Source: Apostichopus japonicus
Lineage: Eukaryota > Echinodermata > Holothuroidea > Aspidochirotida > Stichopodidae
Direction of reading: 5' to 3'
DNA: 64,000 nt
NCBI RefSeq assembly: GCF_037975245.1
Contig: NC_092571.1
Span: 10,609,917-10,673,916, forward strand
Part shown: in pieces, positions 1 through 11,162 of the stretch
Position numbering within the stretch: the stretch's first letter is position 1
Layout of the letters: every line of letters begins with the position of its first letter
Made by a program: the position numbers and the translations under genes
The notes under the pieces: model-generated
Databases searched by the model: none
The model's input: only the letters and a program-made list of their open reading frames with translations
Told to the model about the DNA's origin: nothing

Positions 1-22
1 CCAAATAATTAACCAGTTTTCA

Positions 23-354
23 CAGTGGCGGAGCTAGGGGTATTGGTCAGGGGGCGAGAATGGTCTGTAGGGGCGCTTTCGACACTACCTAAGCGGAGCG
101 CCACCACAGGTTGGCGCGGAGCGTACACAATATTTTTGAGTAAAGATGCTCCCTAGATCGCCGGAAATGACCCTTGCTAAGTTGCAGATAATGTGACAAA
201 TGTCAATAGGTAGATGAGAGCGCAACAAAAAAGTCAATAATCGCGAATAAGTAAAAAGTGGTAAAAAGCTGAAAAAGGCGCCAGTAGTCCATTTGAGTCC
301 GTCGGAGGGGGGGGGGGGCATCCGCCCCCTGACTGTATGGACGCTCCGCCACTG
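23..354. mobile_element. hAT-like non-autonomous element (MITE), 332 bp
   Basis: The element begins CAGTGGCGGAGC and ends with its reverse complement GCTCCGCCACTG, so it has 12-bp terminal inverted repeats. An inner CAGGGGGCG block also recurs inverted near both ends. It is flanked on both sides by the identical 8-mer AGTTTTCA (15-22 and 355-362), the target-site duplication length of hAT transposases. It has no transposase reading frame; the 92-codon minus-strand ORF inside it is a by-product of its composition. A long G run lies near the right end. It must have been moved in trans by an autonomous hAT. The termini and duplication are seen directly; the superfamily is inferred from them. Confidence 0.85.
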
Positions 355-362
355 AGTTTTCA

Positions 363-3300
363 TAACAAGAATTAACCGTCATTACTGAACCAGTTCATAT
401 TTATATTTCAAGACAGGGCACAGTACATATATTTTCCGAGGGAATGGGATTGCCGCTTGCCAACGCCCATGGATATAAGTAAAACAAATAGAACAGAACA
501 GTTGATTGGTAATATGAAGACAGGGATCAAAGGTTTGGAAATCCGAGGAGAGTAGAGAAGTGGAGCCGAAAAACACCCAACAAAATACCAACTGAATAAT
601 TAACATGTTCATACGCAGAACCTTTGGTATACTATAGTAAATTCATTGACAGCTATTTGCTCTCTTTCAAAATGAATACCCGCAAACAAAATAGAAGATA
701 TCATTATCGAAAGTTGTGAGAAATGCAGATAGATTCACTCATGCATGCATCAAAGATGTAGTGATATCTTTGAGAAAAAACAACGTAAAAATCTTTCGCA
801 CGTTGATATATAACTACCGAGGTTGTTATCAAGAAGGAGAGATATCAGCCTAAGTAGTTAATAGAATCATATCGTTGCTTGTCAGGAGTTGTCACATATT
901 TTAAAGACATCTGACAGACAAGGGGACTTTTGTTGGCAACTAATGTTATGGGGACGACACGTGGGATATAATGATTGACTTGAAGATAAGTGAATATTGA
1001 CAAGATAAGGGAAACCTGAACATAGTCGCAGTAATACCGCTAAAGGGTAACTGTTTATAGATTCGATGACTTTCACTAAATCATGGCAACTCATGTCGGG
1101 AATATACATGTCACGTAAAAGTGCGTATAAACGATGGCTTCCCTTAGCATATAGTGGCTGGAACAACAGCAACATCTTGCAGTATATGAGAGAGATAACA
1201 AAAATTGTTTACCTTCTTATTGAATATTTGCACCAAAGTACAAAGGTCTTGATTTAGAGCCGATATTTTGCGACTTATTTTACCAGTTTTAAACGTTATC
1301 TGTGATATACAATGAGGCATTCCACAATTTTCCGTTCAAGAAAATACAGTGATTTGTGTAAAGTATACCATTAACATCACACACTGCTCTTGCTCTTCGG
1401 CAGGGTGCAAAATAAATCCCCTTTTTACCCTTTAAAGGACAGCTGTGACTCATGCTTGTATAATACACAATAGGTTGACAAAGCTTTTAGTTAGCAGTGT
1501 TCAGATGGTGCATAACGAACAGTCTCCGTGTGAACTCCCTAGTGATTGGACAAACTGTACAGATTAGACAATGCGTTACCAATCTGAGTAATACTAAGTC
1601 CGTCTTTACTCGACACGAAGAGGAAACGAACACATCTTTATCTAACAAAAGAAAGTAACTGCTACTGAATTAATTAGAGCTAATTGATTTAATGGGCAAT
1701 TGACGAGGATCTCTTAAGTGTGTATTTGAGTACGGTCTGCCTTTTGCAACTTATCGCCGGACCTTTTCCAACTCAAGGTACGATATGTGTCCCAGTGGAG
1801 TTCAATGTGAGCTCCAACGGGGCTCTTGCATGCTGGGGAAACTTGGCATGTTAATTCTTGTATAAAATACACTAATTTAAGCAAAAAGGCCGATACACGG
1901 GTTATAGACTGCATATTAAATGTTGACACAAAGTTCGAATCCAGGCCTTCGGACGCCCGATGACCTTCTGCGCTATAGCCAATGATTGAAGTTATATCTT
2001 CAGTGGTTAAAACTTCATATACTTTAGGCCAAGCATGCAAAAGCACAGTAATAGTCCGGTCTGTGACGTATTTTGAATTAAAAATACTTTCAGGCATGGC
2101 AGAGCACTCATTACTTTCGAAAATTGTTCAAAATGTATTTTATGTTCCCTCCCAAATAGTTAAAGGCATTATCTTGAAAAAATATCCCTTTTTCTCACAG
2201 ACAAGCCGTCAGAAACCGACCGATGGCTTTGGGTTAATTATTATTGATTGGAGGAAATTACAAACAAATGTTTCATTCGGTTCAGCTGATCCTCAATTAA
2301 GGAGGTATAACCAAGGGAATATATCGCCGAAATTTGTAATAATATACTAAAGTTGTCTTTAGTAATCTGTAATATTCTTGTTGAACTCAACCAATTTTTC
2401 CCCAATGTGTTTTTGTTTATTAAAAGGTCATTGCTCGAAGCTGGGTAATACGAATAGAATATGAAGACCTATTTCCCTTTGTCTGCTAACTAAACTGTTC
2501 AACGCTTGACCGAGAAATCACATTTGCTTAGCAAAATCGACCCTCCCTCTGACTAACCTAAGAGAAACTGTTAAAGTATTATGTCATTTGCCACTTTCTC
2601 TTCCGGAATTACCATTGGTATGTTATAATATAAGATTATAGCAAAGAGTGTAGATTAACATTAAATCTCTTTTAAGCATATTCGATCAATAACAATATTA
2701 AGAACAACTGTCTAATCCTTTTATTTTTAAAAATGGAATTGACAGTATATATATATATTGTTAAAAATCCTTTTAATTTTGCGAGTTCTATGTCCTGTTC
2801 TTTATCATGTTATGAAAAATACTCTCAAAAATATCCCTGGCCTCGTTTTGACATCTGAGTACGAAAAGCGTATATCACGAGTAATTTTTTGTGTATGATT
2901 ACACATCGTTTTCAAATCACCTATACTTAACATTTAATGAGGTGGTATAAAATTATGTGAGTACATTTTCTTTAAAAATCTAGACTTTTATTGCAAGACT
3001 CAAGGCTTTATCTTGTAACCGTTCATTAACTTCGAATATAATATTTACAAATATTGATTTGTTCCTTACTTTTCGAGGTTCATTAATGCTTATCATTATA
3101 CCTTTTCCTTATTACGAACCTCACTGATGAGTTAAGTGACATCATTAATGTGCTAAAAGTGTGTAATTTAAGTTATTTTAGATACAAATCAGATCCTGAG
3201 GTCTCACCATGGTCTCATTATCATTTTAATCTTGACCAAAAGGTGAATATTTCGTTCTAGTTATCTCGCCTCCCATCGGATTGCTTTCTTATCACCGTTT

Positions 3301-6300
3301 CTATCCTCTCGTATGACGTTTTCATGAGAGAAAAAACACACTTCTATTACAAACAGAATGAACAGAGAATCATCATCAACAGAAGGAAGCAATTACCCTA
3401 TATTTCTCCTCGTCATTATTGCTTTTACCTTTCAAATATTTGGTCATTACCACATATCAGGTCATTTTATATTTAGGTCATTAGTGTTCTACATAGGGAT
3501 ATGTTAGGTAAGTTACAGTTTCCCTCGGGATCTGACAATATAACGCCAAGGCCGACGTATATGTAAACTAAAGGCATAAGAAAAATATGCTAAACTGTTT
3601 ATTGTATCTCTGAGATGAATCAACGAAATGGAAAAAAAATAACGTGAAGGAGGCGTAGATTTGATTTACGATAAAATACTTTGGTCTGTGCGTCTGTAAA
3701 AAGAAGAAATAGGATAAAACTTGGTTAATAAGTTGACACAGCGTCAATTTTTATTAGGGATATGAAACATTTTCTAATCAATGGACATAGAGAGGCAGTT
3801 ATTGTGGAGGATCTGGCATATTTTTCTAGGGTTGAAAGAGTTGGATATCCATTGGCTACTGGCCACATCACGACTCTCATTGAACGCATAAGCACATGTG
3901 TGTGTGTGTGTGTATGTAATTATTGTCCTGGTTATAAGCAAACATTGACTGTTTTACTTGTAATCATTCACTTAATTTAATATTTGTATGTCACTCGTTG
4001 TTGACGATGTACGCAATTCAGTGATATTTTAATCACTGTTTAATCCAATATCCCTACAGATTAATAATAATAATAGTAGATAAAATAGCTGTCCGCGTCA
4101 GTTTAGTACGGTACGTTACCACGTGACCACCGTCGAATGCCTGATAGCAAAATATGTACACGGCTGCTTGGCCAAAATTGCTATGATTCTCTGCCTCAAA
4201 GAAACGACAGAGAAGTTAAGATTACACCCTGCTATTCGTCGCCTAGAGAGAAAAGCACAAGTCCGAGATGACGGCTCTAAAACGGCTCCCCATGTATTCT
4301 GAAGATTACAGTAATCTGAATTGAACGACTGGGGTTACTTTGGGTCAGTATGCCACTCGGCAATGTTAACGACCCAATGTCGAAATTTCACCTGCAACCG
4401 TTCCCGACAAATCTGATTAAGACCCAGTAATCGACACATTTCCGACTGTTATTTATTGATATGAGCTGTCAGGATTTTAAGTTTGATCATAAATGACAAA
4501 ACTGATCTATTCAGAGAGAGACATTACCTTTTTCTTCACCAGCGGTTTTTCATTAAAGAACTTCAAAGATGGAAAGGCCAAATTGATTTGTTTGGTGAGG
4601 TTCATGATAAAAGAAAGCAAAGAGTGTGATTTATTTATATAAAAGGTCATCTCCTCTTTTTCGCGGAGTGTCCTTACGGGTAATACAATGTATTCTTCTT
4701 CAAATTCCTACTTTATGCCGAGACTGATTTCTAAATTTCTTTCTTAATTCTGTAATAAAATCGGACGACCTAAAATGTGGTGTACCATGAAGAAGGATGA
4801 TCATGAGGAGGTTATGTACTTGTTTCAAGAACTTACATTTATGTTGAAAGATGTTAAAGCAGCTATATATGGAACGCTAAACGGCTCACCTTTCTGACTA
4901 TCTTTATCCGACTATCGGGCATGTTTGAGGAGTGGGGGGGGGGGAAATAATGATGATCTTTCAAATAGTATATATATATAGTTATATTTAACGAGATGTT
5001 ACAAGGCATACATTTGGAAATCAATTAAAGGTTCTTATTCTCCATATAATACTACAGACGTGGTCACTGATTTTAAAGTATTTCGCATTATCCTTTGGAT
5101 ACCAGAAAACGCAAGTGTTCATGTTTTACGTATTACATGATTCACAATTAATTACATTCTTTTTAGACTCGATGATTCGCGTTTAAAGATATTTCGTATT
5201 ACTGTTTCACATTTATAGGTAACTGCTAACTTTATCCTGACGTTATTTTGTAGACTATAGGCTTCTTCCTATATATTATACTAGCCTATATAATATTATA
5301 TTTCTCATAGGTCAAGATGCCCGAACAATTCTCGAGATAGTAGCCAGCCCTATGAATTTGTATATTAAGGAATTTCTCAGTTAAATGTTCCTCATTGAGG
5401 TATCCTTACCAACACGAGAATCGAGAATTGACCTTGCCTACAAAAGTGTTACCGTAGCTCTCAAGTATCATCATCCTGACAAATATACTTTATAGACTTA
5501 ACTGTGTACGTTTGTTCATGTTAACATATTACTGTTGTGATACTTAGTGTATCCCACGATACTAGAGACTTGAACAAATACTGTTTTTTTTTTTAGTTGT
5601 AATTTAAGCGTAAGCCACAATGCCCATAGTTGTAATTTTAGTTTACTTGTAGGCCAAAATGCGCCCACGAGATTCGGTATACTCCAATAGACTTTGTCAG
5701 TACATGCCTTTCTCGGTATACTGATCCTTATTGGTAAACAACATCCAAATGATACTCTATATTAATGTAATATGTATTTTTTTTTACAGGGAATAAACAT
5801 CCTCGAGAGGTTGTTAGCGAATTCATGGCTTCGTTTTGCTGTGTTACTTACTACTTTTTTTACTACATCTAAATTTATTATGCTCTTTTTTCAAGCATTA
5901 ATGTTCCTCGCATCTTCTCAAATATTTCTACGAGGTGACCCAATTAAGCAAGTGTAATTACTGAGATCAGCTTTGATGCTGCACAATTAATCTTTTCAAG
6001 TTATCTTATCATGTCTATCTGTACATTTAGTACAGGGAGTCCCTTGATAAATACTCCCAACAAGAATGAGGTCAGCCGTGCGTCGGGCCTATCTTCCTAT
6101 CGTTATTACTTCATGCATGATAATCAGTTTCCAGATTTGCATAATTCTCTTGTAAAGCCTTTTGTTTTAGCAATGTCGAATTGTAATGTAAGACAACAGT
6201 ATCGTCAAAACGTTTTGTTTTTATACTTACTGCAAACCTAGACTAAAGTATGTTTTGTTTGTCTTTATATATTTAATGTAATATTAAATGCAATATTGAA

Positions 6301-7100
6301 ATTAGTGTGCAGTCTTAAGAGTAAGGCTGCTCTAGATTTGGTTTATGCTTTTGGACATTTTTTTCTGGTAAACAAAGAACAATGATCATCATTTTAATTT
6401 GATTACTGAAATGTGACCTTTTGTAGAATGCAGACTACATAAAACCTTATTTTCAATATCTAGTAAGCGTTACCCTATTTGAACTGAATGAACCATGTAA
6501 CTATAACTAAACGGAATAAGAAGAGGGAAGAACGTAGATTACAAATAACATTGAATTCTTAAATTTGTTGATCAATGTTAAAAGAAATATTGAACTTTTT
6601 TTCTGGAGAAGACAGTTTCCTTACAAATAAAGCTAGGTTATATCCCTGTACCATAGAATAGTATGGTAGGTCTACGCTCAGTGTGAGATGGTTTTGTTGA
6701 TCCTTGTCTCAAATTTGGTAGAGTCTGTTGTAAAATTAATGCCACAAAGTAACAAGAAAGTAATATCACTGGCATATTACCTTCCCATTTAATGAATTAC
6801 ATTAATATTATTTCTATATTTTCATATTCATATAAAAGTGGAACGTTCCATTTTAAAACTTGCTTCTATCACAATTCTTCCGGATAACTACCAGTTTCTA
6901 CTACAGAGTTACTTTGGAGAAGATGTCTTCGGTGAACTCTTAAATGGTCAGTGTGTTCCTCTTAAACGACAAGAAGGTTTAAGCTTCACTAGGTGGCATT
7001 TCATACCAAACTATTGAACTGTTCTTACTGGGTGCAATTCTAAAGATATTTAGCGTAAGATGTCATAGCATGCGCAATGAACTTCTTGTAGTTGTGCAGT
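363..7100. other. Gene-free stretch
   Basis: No convincing exon was found on either strand. The ORFs here are short, AT-driven and match no family I recognise. Contents are AT-rich unique DNA, a short TG microsatellite at about 3895-3914, a G run near 4935, and a weak tRNA-promoter-like pair of boxes at 1932-1975, listed separately. Confidence 0.6.
1925..1985 (-). repeat. Possible tRNA-derived SINE promoter (A and B boxes)
   Basis: On the minus strand TAGCGCAGAAGG (1964-1975) fits the RNA polymerase III A-box pattern TRGCNNAGNNGG. GGATTCGAACT (1932-1942) is close to a B box/T-loop and lies at tRNA-like spacing. The T-arm does not fold well and no complete cloverleaf is visible, so this is not a tRNA gene. 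A tRNA-derived SINE head is possible, but a chance match is just as likely. Confidence 0.2.
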
Positions 7101-7210
7101 ATGACACAGTATGACACAGTATGACACAGTATGACACAGTATGACACAGTATGACACAGTATGACACAGTATGACATAGTACGACACAGTATGACACAGT
7201 ATGACACAGT
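7101..7210. repeat. Minisatellite, 10-bp unit ATGACACAGT x 11
   Basis: Eleven head-to-tail copies of ATGACACAGT, with single changes in two neighbouring units near 7177-7192. The period is not a multiple of three, so the open frames on the minus strand are tandem-repeat artefacts. The array ends a few bases before the hammerhead-bearing element that follows. Confidence 0.95.
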
Positions 7211-7251
7211 ATGTTGGTAAATTTAATAAAATTTTGTGTAGAAGTAAGTGG

Positions 7252-7290
7252 ACCTGACGTTTCGATCCTAGCAAGATCTTCTTCAGAGGC
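7252..7290 (-). ncRNA. Hammerhead ribozyme-like motif, copy A
   Basis: Read on the minus strand: stem I strand GCCU, core CUGAAGA, an extra A, stem II GAUCU-UGCUA-GGAUC with one U-G wobble, GAAAC, then GUC and stem I strand AGGU with one G-U wobble. The fit is to a type I hammerhead with a minimal stem III (AC/GU), the form known from Penelope-like elements and animal retrozymes. Both differences from copies C and D keep pairing as wobbles. The extra A between the core and stem II departs from the textbook consensus, so activity is uncertain. Confidence 0.55.
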
Positions 7291-7671
7291 TGAATGACAA
7301 GTATAACAGAAACTACAAGGGACAAAATACAAGCACAAAATACAGATAGTTTAATGAGCAGGGTGAACACAAAAGATATTGATGTAAGAAGATTAAGAGG
7401 ATTCGTTTACAAAGAGTGGAGAGAAGAAAGAAAAGAAAATAAAATAAAGAAACCAATAAGGGGAAGACGAGAGGTAAGAGATCAACCGTAGAAGGACAAA
7501 GAGAAGATTAAAGGAAGAGGGTGGGGTATAAACTGCAGAACGACAAAGACAAGAAAGTGTGAAGAAACGGGGTGGAAGAGAGCTAGGAGAAGAGATGTGA
7601 CAGAGGGGGAACTGGGGAGGGGGGAGAGGGGGAGCAGAAGAACGATTAGTCATGTCCTTCCTGATTTTTGA

Positions 7672-7710
7672 GCCTCTAAAGAAGATCCTGCTAACATCGA
7701 AACGTCAGAC
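7672..7710 (+). ncRNA. Hammerhead ribozyme-like motif, copy B (decayed)
   Basis: Same layout as copy D but damaged. The core reads CUAAAGA (invariant G changed to A), stem II GAUCC/ACAUC keeps only three pairs, and stem I GCCU/AGAC is broken at one position. GAAACGUC is intact. Probably inactive. It lies opposite in orientation to copy A, about 380 bp away. Confidence 0.5.
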
Positions 7711-7785
7711 CCTCTTACTTTTACACATTCTCTTACACAGGCTCTTTAGTGGATAAGCAGTTTGCTAACAGTGTATGTTTTCTTT

Positions 7786-10700
7786 CAATAAAACGTTAAT
7801 GACAGAGCGGCATCAATCATTAGTCTCTCCTATAACGCAGCAAAGTGTAGCCAACAAAATAAACGGACGAATGAATGTCTCAACAGCACAGAGTAGCCTT
7901 AATTATATAAACAAGAGCTTATAGTATACGGCTTATGATTATCATGATAATGTTAAGTAGCTTAATATCAGAAGTGCCATGCATCAATTACCCCAACAAC
8001 CTACTGCAGCGTCTAATTAATAATTTTTTTTAGTAAAATTCAGTTACGATTATAATGCATGTTATATGGATACAATGAGAAGGCGACTGTAAAGTATTAT
8101 AATGGGAGATGTGGAATTAAACGGATACAGTTACAAAATTGACCTCAAAATCAATCGTGAACAAGTAATCCATCCGATATTCATCGATAATTTGTGTAAA
8201 CGGAAACTGCATTGTTTAGGCATTGAATTCTATAACTTTCCAATTCTCCTTCCTTTTCATCTGTTACATGGAACGTAGTCTCAGACAACTAACTGACTAG
8301 ACCTGAAGAATGAAGTAAAATGTGAAAGTAAACCATATTCTATATCATTAAAAATCTCTAATTAGCGGTACAATTGGGATCGCCTTAGTAGTACACACCT
8401 ACTGAAAATGTAAGGAAGCTTGTAATGTACATATACTGATTTTAAAGTATCGTTGTTTGTATTTAAACATTTACCGTTTGAGTGTTTTTTTAAAGTTTGT
8501 ATTTAAACATTTATCGTCTAAGAGTATTCAATCCTCCACCAATTTAATACAAGGTATTCTGTTCAAGTGATCTATGTAAATTCTATAAATGTGTATACCT
8601 TCGATAAAAGATGTTTGAGCTGATAGTTATCTACACCAGGTAATTTACTTAGTAATATGAAGATCAGCTCCAGTGTCTGATATCTGAAGAGATGCCTATA
8701 AGCCATCAAAATCAGTGTTTAAAGTCTGTAAGCTATAAAGCTGTGATGTTTGTCTTAGAAATACTAGTACGATTTCATTCGTTTTTCATTTCCTCCATAA
8801 AAATTAATAAAACAAAATATGAATATTCCATCTGTTCAAGAAACCTGCATTGGACTTTGGAAAAAGTGATAAAAGGAACGAAACGAGCTGTTTTAGTGTG
8901 TGGAATATAACCTTTAGGAATTTAGTTGTTTGCTTCCCTTAAAGCAAACTGTGATATCTTGCGTCCATGTCATTTATTTTATATGAAAAAGTAGCGTGAC
9001 CCATTGATGGCAGTGTTTGTTGATGGCTCACTGGCTGTTATATAGCGTTTTAATAAAACTTCTTACCACAGTTATGCTATGACATTTCTCACCTACTGAC
9101 GCACTCGTTTGATCATCGTCAGTATCAGAACAACATTTCTGTCACTCGCTCTCATCAGAAGTATGAAGATGAACACACAAAAATGACATATTTACTAAGA
9201 ATGCTAACTTTCCTCTTCGTTAAAATGATATGATAGAAACAACAACAAAAAAAAAATCGAAGAGGAAAATTGGTATCCTTCGTAAATAAGGTATTTATTA
9301 TTCATCTTTATACTTCTTGATGAGAGTGATTGACAATAAATGCTGCTCTCATAATAATCCTTGGATACATTATTTATGTTCAATTAATGTTCTCTTATTG
9401 TCTAACTATTTACAAATTCTTCGTCCATATATCTGTATCTTCATGATTCTTGTTTCCATAATTGTTTTGTTATTGTTGTTGTTGGTGTCGTGGTTGTATT
9501 ACCTCGGTAAAATTCTTATGACCGCACTTTAATTTGTTATTAACAACGTACATCCATTTCGTTATTTCTATATTGATATATTACTGTATTTTCACACTCT
9601 ACAACCTCTAAAAAATGGTTCATAAATCAAATGCTGAGGCAACTTGAAACATAAGTTAAATCTGTCTCTCATTGTTCCATTTCATACCATAAACATGTTA
9701 TTACAGTTTCAGATCTTGCCGTCGGTCGTATAAATTGTTCACGAAAACTTTAAATATCATATTTAAAGTTATATTTTGTATGATGACGTAGTATGCTCAC
9801 TCACTCATTTGTAGCTATCAGCGTCAGAGGTTTAATCACAATTATGATAGCAGATGTTTCGTCTCAGCAGAAATGCTTTCAGAATGTTAGGAATAAATCA
9901 GATATCTCGTTCTCAAAACATGTTTTAAATCCCACTAGGGGATTTATTGTTCGAAGCTACATATAGGTAATCGAAACGTATAGTAAGACATGTTATGCCG
10001 CAGTACCTTCAAGTTGACACATAAATCAAACATTTCATTTGTTACGTTAGTTGGAGTCATTTAGTATGAAATATTAGAAAACTTTCAGGTAATTGCAATA
10101 TGAAAATAAAGCTTGGCATAATTCACGCAGTCGATCAGGTTTCAAAGTAATTAATAAATATTTTGGTACCTATGTAATTAATCATATGATCTAGGACCAG
10201 AGGTCAATCATAATACATGTTTTGCTTACCACAGTCAAACAAGGTCCTTGCCGGACAGACACCAATCCTTAAGTCTATATATGGATTACTTGAATACGAC
10301 ATTACATTCATAAAAACCAGAAATGCATTAAACATTTCGTTTTATGGCATCAAATTATTCTTCTCGAAAATCCACCAAGCAGTTTCATTCTCAGTGTAAT
10401 ATGTAATTTAGTATTTAAATATGTGAAGTATACATACGGTCATATTATTATATCTGACGTGCCGATCATACATCACTCATGACACTTTACATATCACTGT
10501 AATATATCATACACCATATATCATGTGTTTCAATTGACTGTCACATATTATAATTATTATTATTACATAATTTGATACGAATATGATACACATTGTCTCT
10601 CAGTAACAAGCCATCACGTGTCATATAGCGTCTGTAATATTTTATAAGATGCCTACCATGTATAATGCATTACGTAATATTTCAATTCCCTTACATCCAT

Positions 10701-11045
10701 ACGGGACATATTACGTAAATAGTAAGGCAACATTATAACCCAAAGCGTCAAATATTCATCACATGTTTAATCCTTATATGTAATATAAACTGCTGTAATG
10801 TATAATGTAATACTTCCCAACATTCATAATCGTCGAGTGCATACCATAAAAAAACGTGAAATATTATGTATACCTTAGTAGTGTAACATTATGATCAATA
10901 GTGTCGACCAGCAATCAACATTTACGTTACACATTAAATATATATATAATGAAGTAGTTGATTGCCGTTATATACATCCAATGAAAACCAGGCATCCAAA
11001 AGGGTTATATCTGCTCATCGCAAAGGGACGCTATAACAATATAGG
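7786..11045. other. Gene-free stretch
   Basis: AT-rich DNA without a recognisable exon, transposon end or RNA gene. The 71-codon ORF at 9317-9532 ends in a Leu/Ile/Val run coded by a TTG/GTT simple stretch and looks non-genic. 10400-10960 is very AT-rich, with many short imperfect palindromes. Confidence 0.55.
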
Positions 11046-11162
11046 AAACAAATGCTATCGGGCATAGTTTCTCTTACCCTGATAAACAAATGCTATCGGG
11101 CATAGTTTCTCTTACCCTGATAAACAAATGCTATCGGGCATAGTTTCCCATACCCTGATAAT
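11046..11162. repeat. Tandem repeat, 38-bp unit x 3
   Basis: Three adjacent copies of a 38-bp unit containing AATGCTATCGGGCATAG and TTACCCTGAT. The AATGCTATCG blocks start at 11051, 11089 and 11127. The first two units are identical over their length; the third differs by a couple of bases (TTCCCATA for TTCTCTTA). Each unit holds a small palindrome (TGCTATCGGGCATA). Confidence 0.9.

Larger units (their letters stand above)
7222..7785. mobile_element. Penelope-type terminal repeat in inverted arrangement (non-autonomous)
   Basis: The left part (about 7235-7655) reads on the minus strand like the end region of the element at 57571-57940. Both share the TGTGTA-AAGTAAGT edge, a hammerhead-like motif, a purine-rich stretch of about 300 bp (pyrimidine-rich on the minus strand) and CATGTCCTTCCTGA. 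A second hammerhead-like motif then follows on the plus strand (7672-7710). The tail 7712-7783 is the reverse complement of the left flank of the palindrome at 36651-36710, including TTAGTGGATAAGCAGTTTGC. No reverse transcriptase is present. The element is therefore an inverted pair of PLE-like end repeats, probably mobilised in trans. The PLE assignment rests on homology with the copy at 57571, which carries a GIY-YIG coding end. Confidence 0.65.

Noticed and set aside
1932-1975. tRNA gene on the minus strand
   Set aside because: The A and B boxes are present, but acceptor and T stems do not pair; kept only as a weak SINE candidate.
5788-5956. Possible signal-peptide exon: acceptor TTTTTTTTTACAG, then MLFFQALMFLASSQ and a phase-0 GTGTAA donor
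   Set aside because: It would join in frame to the peptide exon at 30563, but the intron would be 24.6 kb, the initiation context is poor, an out-of-frame upstream ATG precedes it, and AT-rich DNA easily yields such hydrophobic frames.
7050-7370. Repetitive CHTVSY protein on the minus strand
   Set aside because: It is a translation of the 10-bp tandem repeat; the two overlapping versions in different frames show it is an artefact.
9317-9532. 71-codon ORF with a Leu/Val-rich, signal-like end
   Set aside because: The hydrophobic run is coded by a TTG/GTT simple stretch, and the possible GT donor is in phase 1, which does not fit the phase-0 exon at 30563.
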